Assembly: GCF_014636315.1 (NCBI RefSeq)
Contig: NZ_BMED01000004.1
Coordinates: 248,001 to 312,000, forward strand
Direction of reading: 5' to 3'
Source of the DNA: Parundibacterium terreum
GTDB lineage: Bacteria > Pseudomonadota > Gammaproteobacteria > Burkholderiales > Burkholderiaceae_D
DNA length: 64,000 nucleotides
Position 1 is the stretch's first letter; every line of letters begins with the position of its first letter. Position numbers and translations under genes: made by a program. The notes below the pieces were generated by a model. That model was given only the letters and a program-made list of their open reading frames with translations. It had not been told where the DNA came from and ran no database searches. Positions 18,093-27,622 of the stretch are shown one piece after another.

Positions 18093-19016
18093 ATGAGCAT
18101 TGCAACCGATACTGAAACGGCTCCGATTGATAAATTGGCCTCCGTCGCTCCGGAAATCAAGGCAGAGATTCTAGCGGAAGCGCTGCCTTATATCCGTAAA
18201 TTTCACGGAAAAACCATCGTTGTCAAATACGGCGGCAATGCGATGACCGAGGAGCGCCTGAAACACGGCTTCGCGCGCGATGTGATCCTGTTGAAGCTGG
18301 TTGGCATGAATCCTGTCGTGGTGCACGGCGGCGGCCCGCAGATCGACAATGCGCTGAAAAAGGTGGGCAAGCAGGGCACTTTCGTGCAGGGCATGCGTAT
18401 CACCGATGAAGAAACCATGGAAGTGGTGGAATGGGTGCTCGGCGGTGAAGTGCAGCAGGATATCGTGATGCTGATCAACCATTACGGCGGCCAGGCAGTG
18501 GGCCTTACCGGCAAGGATGGCGGCCTGATCCGTGCCCGCAAGATGAAGATGGCGGACCGTGAAAATCCGGGCCAGTTCCTGGACATCGGCTTCGTCGGTG
18601 AAATCGATGCGATCAATCCGGCTGTGGTCAAGGCGCTGCAGGACGACGCCTTCATCCCCATCATTTCGCCTATCGGCTTCGGTGAAGACGGCCAGGCTTA
18701 CAACATCAATGCCGACCTGGTTGCCGGCAAGATCGCAGAAATCCTGAAGGCAGAAAAACTGATCATGATGACCAATATCCCTGGCGTGCTGGACAAGCAG
18801 GGCAACTTGGTTACCGACTTGTCGGCGCGCGAGATTGACGAAATGTTTGCCGACGGTACGATCTCCGGCGGCATGCTGCCGAAAATCTCATCTGCGCTGG
18901 ATGCGGCCAAATCCGGCGTTAATACGGTTCACATCATTGATGGCCGCATTGAGCATTCGCTGCTGCTGGAAGTGCTGACCGAGCAGGCTTTCGGCACGAT
19001 GATACGCAGCCACTAG
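18093..19016 (+). CDS. argB: Acetylglutamate kinase ArgB
   Basis: A 307-residue amino-acid kinase that phosphorylates N-acetylglutamate in arginine synthesis. Motifs are [52 protein letters not shown] and [13 protein letters not shown]. The N-terminal extension of about 30 residues is typical of hexameric, arginine-inhibited forms. A CAGGA site precedes the ATG. It is divergent from the sigma gene and followed by a HAD phosphatase. Confidence 0.96.
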   Translation: MSIATDTETAPIDKLASVAPEIKAEILAEALPYIRKFHGKTIVVKYGGNAMTEERLKHGFARDVILLKLVGMNPVVVHGGGPQIDNALKKVGKQGTFVQGMRITDEETMEVVEWVLGGEVQQDIVMLINHYGGQAVGLTGKDGGLIRARKMKMADRENPGQFLDIGFVGEIDAINPAVVKALQDDAFIPIISPIGFGEDGQAYNINADLVAGKIAEILKAEKLIMMTNIPGVLDKQGNLVTDLSAREIDEMFADGTISGGMLPKISSALDAAKSGVNTVHIIDGRIEHSLLLEVLTEQAFGTMIRSH

Positions 19017-19028
19017 ACATCCCTACGC

Positions 19029-19056
19029 CAGGGCCGGAGCGGTATCGCCGGCCCTG
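19029..19056 (+). terminator. Hairpin after argB
   Basis: CAGGGCCGG (19029-19037) pairs perfectly with CCGGCCCTG (19048-19056) around a 10-nt loop, 13 bp after the argB stop. There is no T run, so it may be a 3' stabilising stem or an attenuating hairpin rather than a full intrinsic terminator. Confidence 0.4.
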
Positions 19057-19108
19057 TCATCCCATACCAGAAACTCGGGCAGCACCCGCTGCCTGCAGTG
19101 AAGCCTCT

Positions 19109-19819
19109 ATGAAGCATACGCGCTCCAAACTTGTCTGGCTGTTTGACCTCGACAATACCCTGCACAATGCCTCGCACGCAATCTTCCCGGCCGTGAATGT
19201 GAAGATGAATGCGTTCATGGCGAGGGTATTGGGGGATGGCGTCAATCCGGCCGATCCGGTGACGGTGGATGCTGCCAGATTGTTGTACTGGCGCCGCTAT
19301 GGCGCAACGCTGATGGGCCTGATCAAGCACCACGGCGTGAATGCCGATGAGTTCCTGCACGAAGCGCATACCTTCGACGACCTGTCTGCGATGATACGCG
19401 CAGAGCGCGGGCTGGGCGGCTTGCTGAGGCGCCTGCCGGGGCGCAAGATACTGCTGACCAATGCACCGCGCAAATATGCGCGTGACGTAGTGGGTCATCT
19501 GGGCCTGCACCGGCATTTTGCCGAGCATATCCCCATCGAAGACATGCGCGTGCACGGCAGGCTCAGCCCCAAGCCTTCGCGCCAGTATCTGCGCAAGCTG
19601 GTGGCCAGGCTGGGTGTCCGCGCCGGCAATTGCGTGCTGGTGGAAGATACGGTAGCCAATTTGCGCGCGGCCAAGCAGATAGGCATGCGCACCGTTCTGG
19701 TGACCCAGTACCTGCCGCGGCGGGCCAGCACGATAAAATCAAAAAAATCTGCCGCTTGCATAGATGTAACAGTAAAATCCGTACAGCAGCTGCCGGGTCG
19801 TCGATGGCCTGCGCGCTGA
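19109..19819 (+). CDS. HAD-family pyrimidine 5'-nucleotidase
   Basis: A 236-residue HAD hydrolase. Motif I is WLFDLDNTLHN (nucleophile Asp and acid Asp), motif II is ILLTNAPRKYARDV, motif III lies in LSPKPSRQYLRKL, and motif IV is VLVEDTVANLRAAKQIGM. The helical cap resembles the SDT1-like pyrimidine 5'-nucleotidases that commonly sit between argB and slmA in betaproteobacteria. The natural substrate is not determinable here. Confidence 0.85.
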   Translation: MKHTRSKLVWLFDLDNTLHNASHAIFPAVNVKMNAFMARVLGDGVNPADPVTVDAARLLYWRRYGATLMGLIKHHGVNADEFLHEAHTFDDLSAMIRAERGLGGLLRRLPGRKILLTNAPRKYARDVVGHLGLHRHFAEHIPIEDMRVHGRLSPKPSRQYLRKLVARLGVRAGNCVLVEDTVANLRAAKQIGMRTVLVTQYLPRRASTIKSKKSAACIDVTVKSVQQLPGRRWPAR

Positions 19820-19925
19820 ATTTCGTAGCTGAAGCAGAAACGGGTCGCAAGACTGGGGGATTTTCCCCGGTTGGATAGTGCGGCTCCAAGAACTATAATT
19901 GCATCCACCATCCAAAAAAATAAAC

Positions 19926-20501
19926 ATGGCAACCACCAAACCGGGCGAGCGTAAGCTGCAGATACTCCAGACCCTGGCCGCAATGCTAGAAAATCCCAAA
20001 GGTGAAAAAATCACCACGGCGGCGCTCGCTGCGAAGATAGAAGTATCGGAAGCGGCGCTGTACCGCCATTTCGCCAGCAAGGCGCAGATGTTTGAAGGTT
20101 TGATCGAGTTTATCGAGTCCTCGGTCTTTGGCCTGATCAACCAGATCAGCCAGCAGCATGAGGACGGCCTGATGCAAGCGCAGGCCATCGCGCTGATGCT
20201 GTTGAATTTTTCTGAGCGCAATCCGGGCATGACCAAGGTGATGATAGGCGATGCACTGGTCAATGAGGATGAGCGCCTGCAGATGCGCATGAACCAGTTT
20301 GTCGAGCGCATGGAGCTGGCCTTCAAACAGGCCTTGCGCCTAGCCGTCACGCAAGGCAATGTGGCCGAAAATGAAGTCGGCAGCCGCGCCAACATGCTGT
20401 CCAGCTTTATAGTCGGCCGCTGGCACCGCTATGCGAAAACCGGCTTCAAGCATTCGCCGACCGAGCATAGCGCGATGCAAATCGCGCTGCTGCTGCGTTA
20501 G
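19926..20501 (+). CDS. slmA: Nucleoid occlusion factor SlmA (TetR family)
   Basis: A 191-residue TetR-type DNA-binding protein that blocks FtsZ ring assembly over the nucleoid. The helix-turn-helix region ITTAALAAKIEVSEAALYRHFASKAQMFEGL is characteristic of SlmA, as is FSERNPGMTKVMIGDALVNEDERL. The start at 19926 (MATTKPGERK) is used because the preceding nine residues are not conserved. It is convergent with the GGDEF gene, 11 bp between stops. Confidence 0.9.
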   Translation: MATTKPGERKLQILQTLAAMLENPKGEKITTAALAAKIEVSEAALYRHFASKAQMFEGLIEFIESSVFGLINQISQQHEDGLMQAQAIALMLLNFSERNPGMTKVMIGDALVNEDERLQMRMNQFVERMELAFKQALRLAVTQGNVAENEVGSRANMLSSFIVGRWHRYAKTGFKHSPTEHSAMQIALLLR

Positions 20502-20512
20502 AAGCTGTTGCG

Positions 20513-21802
20513 CTAGACTTTCAATCCCGCTTCAACCGTATAAGTCCGGTAGCTGTTCTTGCCGCCGGCTTTGGCCGCCGCCAGCGCGATATCGCCATTG
20601 CGTAGCAATTGCTTTTGTTCTTGCGCGTGCAGAGGCGAGCAGGCCAGCCCTATGCTGGCGTTGACGACCACATTCTTGCCATATAGCGTTATAGGCTGGC
20701 GTATGATGGCCAGGATCCTGTTTGCCAGGGATTCGGCCAGCGCAATACTGCCGACTTGCGGCAAAATCGCGGCAAATTCATCCCCGCCTATGCGGCACAA
20801 TGTGTCCGTGCCTCGCAAGGTTGTGCTCAGGCGCAGGGCGATGGTGGATAAGACCATATCCCCAGCTTCATACCCATAACCGTCATTGATCAGCTTGAAG
20901 TCATCCAGGTCGATAAACATCAACGCCGCCAGCTCGCCGGTCTCTATCGACTCGTCAATGCTGTGCACCAGCACGCGATGGAAGTAGTGCCGATTGGGCA
21001 GCCTGGTCAGGCTGTCATGGTTGTCCAGGATATCGACTTTTTGTTCTTCCTCCCTTTGCAGCCGGATGATCGTTTCCTCGCTGGACTCCCACACATTGAT
21101 GCGAGCCAGCATCTGGTTCACATGCTGGATCAGCGCAGTGAATTCATGCCTGCCGTCATTCCAGATGCGCAGGTTATAGTCATTCAGGCCGACTACCTGT
21201 TCCGAGACATTGCATAACTCATGGACAGGCTGCAATGCCTCGACTTGCCAGCGGGTCAGCGCATACGCGGCGATAGCCAGGATGGCGGCTATCAGCAGCA
21301 GTCCCAGCAGGAACAGCCATAGCAGTTCCTTGTAGACAGGCGCCGTGCTGACCTGCAATTGCAATTTGCCGACGATTTCTTCATCCAGCAGGATGGGGGC
21401 GGCGACGCTGAGCTGGCTGAGGCCCCAGCTGGTATGCACGGCATTATTGCCTGGCACTAGCTCCGCCCCGGGAGTGCCGTTGAACTGGCTCAGGCTGTCC
21501 CAGCCGGCAAAATGACGGCCCTGCTTGTCAAAAACCTTGATGGAAGTCAGACCTGGACGGTTGCCGGTATTCAGGATCTGGTTTTGCGCCGCATTGATAT
21601 CCTTGTCCACCAGTGGCGTCGCCAGGTTGGCCGCCAGCGTATCTGCCTGCCACAAGGTTTCGCTGCGAAGATGTTGCTGCGCAAAGAACATGCTGAGTAA
21701 CAAGAAGCCCAGCAGCGCGGCTATCAGGCTTGCCGATAGGGCTTTGGCATTGAAACCCAGAAATTTTCTGACCAGCGGCAAATTGAGTGTAGCCCTCTGC
21801 AT
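20513..21802 (-). CDS. Membrane-bound GGDEF diguanylate cyclase
   Basis: A 429-residue protein. Transmembrane helix one (about residues 20-42) and two (about 165-190) bracket a periplasmic sensor region; a HAMP-like linker follows, then a GGDEF domain in the last 160 residues. The active loop reads RIGGDEFAAILP, so it is predicted to be an active cyclase making c-di-GMP. LTRLPNRHYF marks the domain start. The sensor begins with a probable CHASE-like segment (DKDINAAQNQILNT). The start at 21802 has GAGGAA upstream; an ATG at 21826 is less well placed. Confidence 0.88.
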   Translation of the reverse strand: MQRATLNLPLVRKFLGFNAKALSASLIAALLGFLLLSMFFAQQHLRSETLWQADTLAANLATPLVDKDINAAQNQILNTGNRPGLTSIKVFDKQGRHFAGWDSLSQFNGTPGAELVPGNNAVHTSWGLSQLSVAAPILLDEEIVGKLQLQVSTAPVYKELLWLFLLGLLLIAAILAIAAYALTRWQVEALQPVHELCNVSEQVVGLNDYNLRIWNDGRHEFTALIQHVNQMLARINVWESSEETIIRLQREEEQKVDILDNHDSLTRLPNRHYFHRVLVHSIDESIETGELAALMFIDLDDFKLINDGYGYEAGDMVLSTIALRLSTTLRGTDTLCRIGGDEFAAILPQVGSIALAESLANRILAIIRQPITLYGKNVVVNASIGLACSPLHAQEQKQLLRNGDIALAAAKAGGKNSYRTYTVEAGLKV

Positions 21803-21955
21803 GTATTCCTCGTTTGGAGATTTCAAGCATTATCAATGAATATTGGTAAAATTGAAAGATTGCTTCTGTAACTGATATTTATACTGCGCCTGATGCAGCC
21901 GGCGCCTTCTGCGGTTACACTGCACGGCATTTCCTGCTGCAATAGTGTTGGTCCA

Positions 21956-23929
21956 ATGATCGTGTCTCATTTGTTCACAGCTTCCGTTTCTTCCCCGCTT
22001 TCCGACCATTGTTTTGCGCTGCTGGATGATGCGCAGGCAGACGTTTCCAGCGCCGTTTCGCGCCTGTATACCGGTTTAACCGGTGTTCTGGAATGTGTCG
22101 ATGCTGCCTCCTGGCCGGTGATGCTGGAGCAGACCCAAGCCGCAGTGCATGGCGGCGCGTATGCGGTCGCCTTGTTTTCGTATGAGACGGGCGCGCAACT
22201 GCATGCTATCCACTCCGATGCTGGTTCGCCGCCGGCCGGGGCATCTCTGCCGTCGCGGATATTACTGTTTGCGCGATGCGAGCACCTGGATGCCGGACAA
22301 GTACAGGCCTGGCTGGATGCACGCATTGCCGCCGAGGCTGCTGAGGCCGCTGCAGGCGAGGGCGTGGCGCCGGATTGCCCTGCCGGCGTTGCCAATATCC
22401 GCGCCAGCGTGGACGAAGCGGCTTTCTCCGATGCGATCGCCAGGGTGCGCGCTTATATTGCGGCCGGCGACACCTACCAGGTCAACTACACTTACCGCCT
22501 GCATTTTGATGCCTATGGGTCACCGCTGGCCCTGTATCGCCGTTTGCGGCAGCGCCAGCCTGTGCCCTATGGTGCGCTGATCCTGCTGCCGGATGGTGCC
22601 GCAGTGCTGTCGCTGTCGCCCGAGCTTTTTGTGCGGCATGAAGCCGGCAAACTGACTGCCAGGCCGATGAAGGGTACTGCCGCTGCCAGCGGCGACGTCG
22701 AGGAAGACCAGCGCCGCTCGCAAGACTTGGCCACCGACCCCAAGAATCGCGCAGAAAATCTGATGATCGTGGATTTGCTGAGGAATGACCTCGGCCGCAT
22801 TGCGGTGACCGGCAGCGTACGCGTGCCCCGCCTGTTTGAAGTCACCCGTTTTTCCCGCGTGCTGCAGATGACGTCAACGGTGGAGGCCAGCCTGCAACCG
22901 CATCTGGGGCTAAGCGAAATAATGGGCGCACTGTATCCTTGCGGATCGATTACCGGCGCGCCCAAGCGCCGCACGATGCAGATTATCTGCGAGCTGGAAA
23001 CCGAACCGCGCGGCATTTATACCGGGGCGATAGGCTGGTTTGATCCGCCTGTTGAGGGGCACGCGATAGGCGACTTTTGCCTGTCGGTACCGATACGCAC
23101 TTTGTATCTGCAAGCGCAAGAGAATGCCGTGGCACCGGTGCGCAAGGGTGTACTGGGAGTAGGCGCCGGTATCGTGCACGATAGCGTGGCTGCCGATGAA
23201 TATGCAGAATGCCAGTTGAAGGCCAGCTTTTTGACCGGCCTGCCGGCGGAGTTCGAGCTGTTTGAGACCATGCAGGCAACCGAGGCTGAAGGTTGCAGGC
23301 ACTTGCAGCGCCATCTGCGCAGACTCGCCGCGTCGGCTGCCTACTTCGGCTTTAAGTATGACGAAGCGGCCATCCTGGCGCGGCTGCATCAGTGGCGCAG
23401 CGGATCTGAGAATAGATCAGAAAGCGGATTGGATGAGCCGCACAGCGGCAGCGCATACAGGCTGCGGCTGGCGCTGAATTCTGCAGGCACGGTCAGCCTC
23501 AGCAGTGCCGAGCTGCAGCCTTTGGCTACACCCGCCAGGGTTTTGCTGGCGGCGAATTTTTTGCCTGCCCCGGTGGCGACCAGTTCCAGTGATCTGTTCC
23601 TGCGTCACAAGAGTACGGTGCGCACACGCTACGATCAGGCCTGGAAGCGGGCGGAGCAGCACGGTGCATTTGATATGCTGTTCTTTAATGAGCACGGCTA
23701 TCTGACCGAAGGCGGACGCAGCAATGTGCTGCTGCAAAAAAATGGCCGCTGGACGACGCCGCCGCTAGCCGACGGTGTATTGCCAGGCGTGATGCGCAGT
23801 GTCTTGCTGGATGACCCTGTATTCCAATTGAGCGAACAGCGGGCGACGCTGGAAGATTTACGCAGTGCCGATCAGGTCATGCTGTGCAATGCCCTGCGCG
23901 GCATGTTCAGGGTCGAGGTAATTTTTTAA
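21956..23929 (+). CDS. pabB: Fused aminodeoxychorismate synthase component I and 4-amino-4-deoxychorismate lyase
   Basis: Two-domain protein of about 657 residues. The N-terminal 450 residues are PabB-like: AAGDTYQVNYTYRL, LSPELFV, ARPMKGTAA, NRAENLMIVDLLRNDLGRI and CGSITGAPKRRTM. The C-terminal 210 residues are a PLP aminotransferase class IV (PabC) domain, with the lysine in FLRHKSTVRTRYD and the FFNEHGYLTEGGRSN motif. Together they turn chorismate plus ammonia into p-aminobenzoate for folate. An in-frame ATG at 21893 would add 21 residues; neither start has a clear ribosome-binding site. It is convergent with the bufferin operon, overlapping its last gene by 4 bp. Confidence 0.92.
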   Translation: MIVSHLFTASVSSPLSDHCFALLDDAQADVSSAVSRLYTGLTGVLECVDAASWPVMLEQTQAAVHGGAYAVALFSYETGAQLHAIHSDAGSPPAGASLPSRILLFARCEHLDAGQVQAWLDARIAAEAAEAAAGEGVAPDCPAGVANIRASVDEAAFSDAIARVRAYIAAGDTYQVNYTYRLHFDAYGSPLALYRRLRQRQPVPYGALILLPDGAAVLSLSPELFVRHEAGKLTARPMKGTAAASGDVEEDQRRSQDLATDPKNRAENLMIVDLLRNDLGRIAVTGSVRVPRLFEVTRFSRVLQMTSTVEASLQPHLGLSEIMGALYPCGSITGAPKRRTMQIICELETEPRGIYTGAIGWFDPPVEGHAIGDFCLSVPIRTLYLQAQENAVAPVRKGVLGVGAGIVHDSVAADEYAECQLKASFLTGLPAEFELFETMQATEAEGCRHLQRHLRRLAASAAYFGFKYDEAAILARLHQWRSGSENRSESGLDEPHSGSAYRLRLALNSAGTVSLSSAELQPLATPARVLLAANFLPAPVATSSSDLFLRHKSTVRTRYDQAWKRAEQHGAFDMLFFNEHGYLTEGGRSNVLLQKNGRWTTPPLADGVLPGVMRSVLLDDPVFQLSEQRATLEDLRSADQVMLCNALRGMFRVEVIF

Positions 23930-24711
23930 ACCGGCAGGCGGATACGGCTGAGCATTTCATCGGCCACCCATGTCTGCAGCCAGCCGGCAATCTGCGGGGT
24001 GATGGCGGGGTTTCTCTCAGCGGCGATTGCGCAGACTTCGGAAAAGCTGTGTTCTTGCATCAAGCCTTGCAGCGCATTCTGTTCCTCGCTGGCCAGCGAG
24101 CGGAAATGGGCCTGCAGGTCTTTGCGCCAAACCAGCCAGCAAGATGCGGCCTCATCCTTTACGGCCGCTGGCGGGTCCTGCTCTTCGTTCAGCGCCAGCC
24201 AGATTGCTACCGCATTCCATTGCATGGACAGGAAATGCAGCGAAGGATGGCAGGCAAATCCCAGGTGTTCCCAATCTTCTTCCGCGAGCGAACGCAAATC
24301 ATCCAGTACCAATACCGGTGCGTCTTCTGCATCGAAGGCCAGGCCCAGGGCCCATTCGAAAGCAGCGAGTTCTGCAACTACCGGATGTTCCGGCAGGCGG
24401 CTGGCCAGGAAGGTGGGGAACCGGGCTCCGTACCAGCGCAGGTTGCGATGTTGCGATGGATAAGTTGCGATATAGTCTTCGCAAAAAGCATGGAACATGT
24501 CGTCGCCCAGATAGCTATGCGTCTTGCCGAATGCATCCGACATGGCATCGCGTAGGCGTATCCGGTATGCGTTGTAGTAGATGGCCAGGCGCTCTGTGGC
24601 CGGCAGGCCGAATTGCTGCCGTACGTCGCCGAGTATTTCAGGCTGTGCCGTCTCTTCTCCCAGCAGATAGCCCTGAAATTTATCCTGTATGGCCTGAGTT
24701 ACCGCGCTCAT
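23926..24711 (-). CDS. bufC: BufC/HvfC-like DUF2063 protein, RiPP maturation partner
   Basis: About 261 residues. The N-terminal DUF2063 domain is recognisable ([50 protein letters not shown]), followed by a second helical domain. Proteins of this family act with MNIO (DUF692) enzymes to recognise the precursor peptide. The ATG at 24711 overlaps the bufB stop as ATGA; the frame extends to 24750 but the coupled start is the better choice. It is the last gene of the bufA-bufB-bufC run. Confidence 0.85.
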   Translation of the reverse strand: MSAVTQAIQDKFQGYLLGEETAQPEILGDVRQQFGLPATERLAIYYNAYRIRLRDAMSDAFGKTHSYLGDDMFHAFCEDYIATYPSQHRNLRWYGARFPTFLASRLPEHPVVAELAAFEWALGLAFDAEDAPVLVLDDLRSLAEEDWEHLGFACHPSLHFLSMQWNAVAIWLALNEEQDPPAAVKDEAASCWLVWRKDLQAHFRSLASEEQNALQGLMQEHSFSEVCAIAAERNPAITPQIAGWLQTWVADEMLSRIRLPV

Positions 24712-25568
24712 GCAAAAGTCTCCATGCGTGGCCGCTGTGTTTCGGCGCACACTCTCTGTGCAATACTGCGTGCCACATCCAGCTCCGCCACCAGCTCTGC
24801 CAACGGAGGAATATTATCGTCGCGCTCTATCATGCTGGCTACTTGTCCAAAGCGGCGCAATGCCGCTGCGTATAAATCCCAGACCGGATCGACAATAGGG
24901 TGGTCATGGGTATCGACGATATGCGTGCCGTGATTGCTGTGTCCCGCCAGATGGATTTGCTGCACGCGTCCGGATGGTATGCCTTTCAGGTAATCAAGCG
25001 GATCGAAGCCGTGATTGAAACTGCTGACATAGATGTTGTTCACGTCCAATAAAATCAGGCTGTCTGATGCTTCCGCCACTGCTGCGACAAACTCCCATTC
25101 CGGCATGCTGTCGCTATTGAAGGAAACGTAGCTGGACACGTTTTCCAGCACCAGCTGGCGTCCCAGCGTATCTTGCACGCGGCGGATATTGTTCGCTACC
25201 AGTTTTACTGTTTCTTCGGTGTATGGCAAAGGAAGCAGGTCATGCATGTTCCTGCCGTGCACGCCGGTCCAGCATAAATGGTCTGAGACCCATAAAGGCT
25301 GCACCCGCTGCATCAGTTTTTTCAGATCGTGCAAATAGTCGTCGCCTGGGCCTTCCGGCGTGCCTATGGACATCGATACGCCATGCATGACCATAGGATA
25401 GTCGCGCCGTATCCTGTCCAGCATCGCCAGGGGTTTGCCGCCGGGAACCATATAGTTTTCAGACAGGATCTCAAACCAGTCCACCGCTTGCGGTGCGGCG
25501 AGTACTTCCAGATAGTGATCGGTGCGCAAGCCCAGGCCGAAACCTGGGGAAGCCGTACGAGTATGCAT
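24708..25568 (-). CDS. bufB: MNIO-family (DUF692) bufferin maturase BufB
   Basis: A 286-residue multinuclear non-haem iron oxidative enzyme. Conserved ligand motifs are in order: [62 protein letters not shown] and VDTHDHPI. Family members convert cysteines of a precursor peptide into thiooxazole-type or related heterocycles that bind copper. Here the precursor gene lies directly upstream. The ATG at 25568 fits the family N-terminus; an ATG at 25610 would add 14 residues. Confidence 0.9.
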   Translation of the reverse strand: MHTRTASPGFGLGLRTDHYLEVLAAPQAVDWFEILSENYMVPGGKPLAMLDRIRRDYPMVMHGVSMSIGTPEGPGDDYLHDLKKLMQRVQPLWVSDHLCWTGVHGRNMHDLLPLPYTEETVKLVANNIRRVQDTLGRQLVLENVSSYVSFNSDSMPEWEFVAAVAEASDSLILLDVNNIYVSSFNHGFDPLDYLKGIPSGRVQQIHLAGHSNHGTHIVDTHDHPIVDPVWDLYAAALRRFGQVASMIERDDNIPPLAELVAELDVARSIAQRVCAETQRPRMETFA

Positions 25569-25698
25569 GCGAAGACGATTCCAGTTAAAAAAAGGTGCGC
25601 AGGCTGTCATGCAAAAGCAGCAGCGAGCGCACCAAGTGCCGTTTCTCTATAGCTATAGAAGCTTACAGGTCTACGACCAGGAGAAAATGCTACCGGTA

Positions 25699-25962
25699 TT
25701 ATTTTGCATCCAGGATTTTGCCGTTTTTAGCTTTGCATTCAGCGGCGGAAGTTGTCACGAAGCCGTGGCCCTTGCAGGAATTTTGACCTTTGCAGGCGTT
25801 TTCTGCTGTCTTGCATTCAGCAGTGCCTTTGCAGCTATTGATGCCGGAACATTGTACTTTGGCAGCACTGGATGCAGTGTCTGCTGCAAAGGATGCACCG
25901 GACAGTGCCATTGCGGCGGCGGCAGCGGCGATCAGAGCGCCAGTTTGGATAGCTTGTTTCAT
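25699..25962 (-). CDS. bufA: Bufferin-type metallophore precursor BufA1 (DUF2282)
   Basis: An 87-residue precursor with a Sec signal ending around ASFAAD and a cysteine-rich core with cysteines at 38, 44, 50, 57, 63 and 76. The core has a repeated pattern: NSCKG occurs at residues 42-46 and 61-65, with related ACKG at 56-59. DUF2282 proteins next to DUF692 and DUF2063 genes are periplasmic RiPPs that sequester copper after modification. TGGAGAA lies seven bases upstream of the ATG. The gene leads a three-gene operon. No DoxX-type gene (BufD) follows. Confidence 0.9.
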   Translation of the reverse strand: MKQAIQTGALIAAAAAAMALSGASFAADTASSAAKVQCSGINSCKGTAECKTAENACKGQNSCKGHGFVTTSAAECKAKNGKILDAK

Positions 25963-26316
25963 CGTATTCTCCAGTATAAGGAAATGTGTCTCATGGGATT
26001 AAGTACGCTGCTTCGGATCCACTCTTCTTGTATCCTGCCGCATCGACTTATGCATCTGTCGCGCCAATTCAGGATAACTTACAGCATAGAACAAAATTTT
26101 TTAAAGATATGCGAAATTGTCAGGCCGCAGCCTTTGGCAGGCATTGTGCAAATCCGGGGCAAAAATTCCTCCCCCAGTTGTGTCATCCGGGCGGACAGGC
26201 TACACTTGGGTAATTAACCGACCAAGCGGTCGGAAAATGCACAAAAACAATAATTAAAGCTGAGCCGAACAAAAGAACTACAACAAAGAGCACCTATTCC
26301 AAACGAGGAGACATCG
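25963..26316. other. Divergent intergenic region, bufA / ABC transporter
   Basis: About 350 bp with promoters for both directions and no plausible gene. The bufA half is AT-rich around 26090-26120; the other half contains a GC-rich dyad described separately. No riboswitch-like fold was recognised. Confidence 0.6.
26218..26233. promoter_or_regulatory. Perfect dyad upstream of ABC transporter, TetR-type operator candidate
   Basis: CCGACC (26218-26223) and GGTCGG (26228-26233) are perfect inverted arms around AAGC, about 85 bp before the solute-binding protein start. TetR-family operators often have this GC-rich, short-spacer form, and no repressor gene lies next to it. Confidence 0.45.
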
Positions 26317-27480
26317 ATGAAGAAGAAGTTTGCGTTGGCACTGATCCCTGCTTTATTGTCGCTACTGGTAACTGCGAGTGCGTCGGCCCAGATCAAGATA
26401 GGCGTCAACGTTTCCGCGACCGGACCTGCTGCGTCGCTGGGTATTCCAGAGAAAAATACCTTTGCGCTGCTCCCCAAGGAAATTGGCGGCAAGAAGGTCG
26501 AGTACTTCGTGCTGGATGATGCGTCCGATACGACAACTGCCGTCAAGAATGCCCGCAAACTGATTGCCGAAGACAAGATCGATGCCTTGATAGGCTCCAC
26601 CATCACGCCCAATTCGCTGGCGATGATAGACGTGGCTGCGGAAAATGAAGTGCCGATGATCTCGATGGCGGCTTCGTCTGCCATTGTGGCGCCGCTGGAT
26701 TCCAAGCGCTACTGGGTATTCAAGACTCCGCAGAACGATTCCCACATGGCAACCGCGATTACCGGCCATATGAGCGATGCGGGCATCAAGACCGTGGCCT
26801 TCATCGGCTTTGCCGACGCCTACGGCGAAGGCTGGTACAAGGAATTTTCCAAGCTGGCCGAATTGCGCAAGCTGAAAGTCGTGGCGAATGAGCGCTTTGC
26901 CCGCAATGACACCTCGGTCACCGGCCAGATCCTGAAGATCATGTCGGCCAATCCTGATGCTGTGCTGATCGCGGGTTCGGGCACGCCTGCTGCATTGCCG
27001 CAAAAGACATTGAAAGAGCGCGGCTATAAAGGCCAGATCTACCAGACCCACGGCATTGCCAATAATGATTTCCTGCGGGTTTGCGGCAAGGACTGCGAGG
27101 GCACCTGGCTGCCTGCCGGTCCTTTGCTGGTGGCAGAACAATTGCCTGCCGACAATCCAGTCAAAAAATCTTCACTCAGGTACCTGGGCGCGTATGAAAA
27201 AGCCTATGGCGCGGGTTCCATCTCCACTTTTGGCGGCCATGCCTGGGATGCGGGCCTGCTGCTGGAAGCCGCCATTCCTGTTGCGCTGAAGAAGGGCGAG
27301 CCGGGCACCAAGGAATTCAGGGCTGCGCTGCGCACCGCACTGGAAAACATCACCAACCTGCCGACATCGCATGGCATCGTCAATATGAGCTCTACCGATC
27401 ACCTGGGCCTGGATCAGCGCTCCCGCGTGATGGTGCAGATTGTCAATGGCAAATGGAAGCTGCTGGGCCAGGCCAAGTAA
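26317..27480 (+). CDS. Branched-chain amino-acid type ABC transporter, substrate-binding protein
   Basis: A 387-residue type I periplasmic binding protein with a signal ending ASASAQ. Features are KIGVNVSATGPAASLGIPEKNTFALL, then YFVLDDASDTTTAVKNARKLI and SMAASSAIVAP; the fold is LivK/ANF-receptor type. The ligand cannot be read from sequence: such proteins bind branched-chain amino acids, amides, aromatic acids or urea. AACGAGGAGACATCG precedes the ATG, a good ribosome-binding site. A terminator sits between this gene and livH. Confidence 0.9.
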   Translation: MKKKFALALIPALLSLLVTASASAQIKIGVNVSATGPAASLGIPEKNTFALLPKEIGGKKVEYFVLDDASDTTTAVKNARKLIAEDKIDALIGSTITPNSLAMIDVAAENEVPMISMAASSAIVAPLDSKRYWVFKTPQNDSHMATAITGHMSDAGIKTVAFIGFADAYGEGWYKEFSKLAELRKLKVVANERFARNDTSVTGQILKIMSANPDAVLIAGSGTPAALPQKTLKERGYKGQIYQTHGIANNDFLRVCGKDCEGTWLPAGPLLVAEQLPADNPVKKSSLRYLGAYEKAYGAGSISTFGGHAWDAGLLLEAAIPVALKKGEPGTKEFRAALRTALENITNLPTSHGIVNMSSTDHLGLDQRSRVMVQIVNGKWKLLGQAK

Positions 27481-27505
27481 TAGCAGGCAGGCATTTTTTA
27501 ATATA

Positions 27506-27529
27506 AGGGAGCGGTCGCTCCCTTTTTTT
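27506..27529 (+). terminator. Terminator between solute-binding protein and permease genes
   Basis: AGGGAGCG (27506-27513) and CGCTCCCT (27516-27523) form an 8-bp stem with a 2-nt loop followed by a T run to 27529. Partial read-through would give more binding protein than permease, as is common in ABC operons. Confidence 0.75.
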
Positions 27530-27622
27530 GAGCAAGTAGCTGAAATACATCCAGGCCAGCCTTAGCTTCAGTAGCCGGCCGCAGCTTTATGCAAAGAATT
27601 TGCAGGACAGGACACTCACAAA

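Noticed and set aside
16839..25962. Idea that the ECF sigma factor controls the bufferin operon
   Set aside because: Bufferin operons elsewhere can be under ECF sigma factors, but these loci are 7 kb apart and I could not identify a shared promoter motif.
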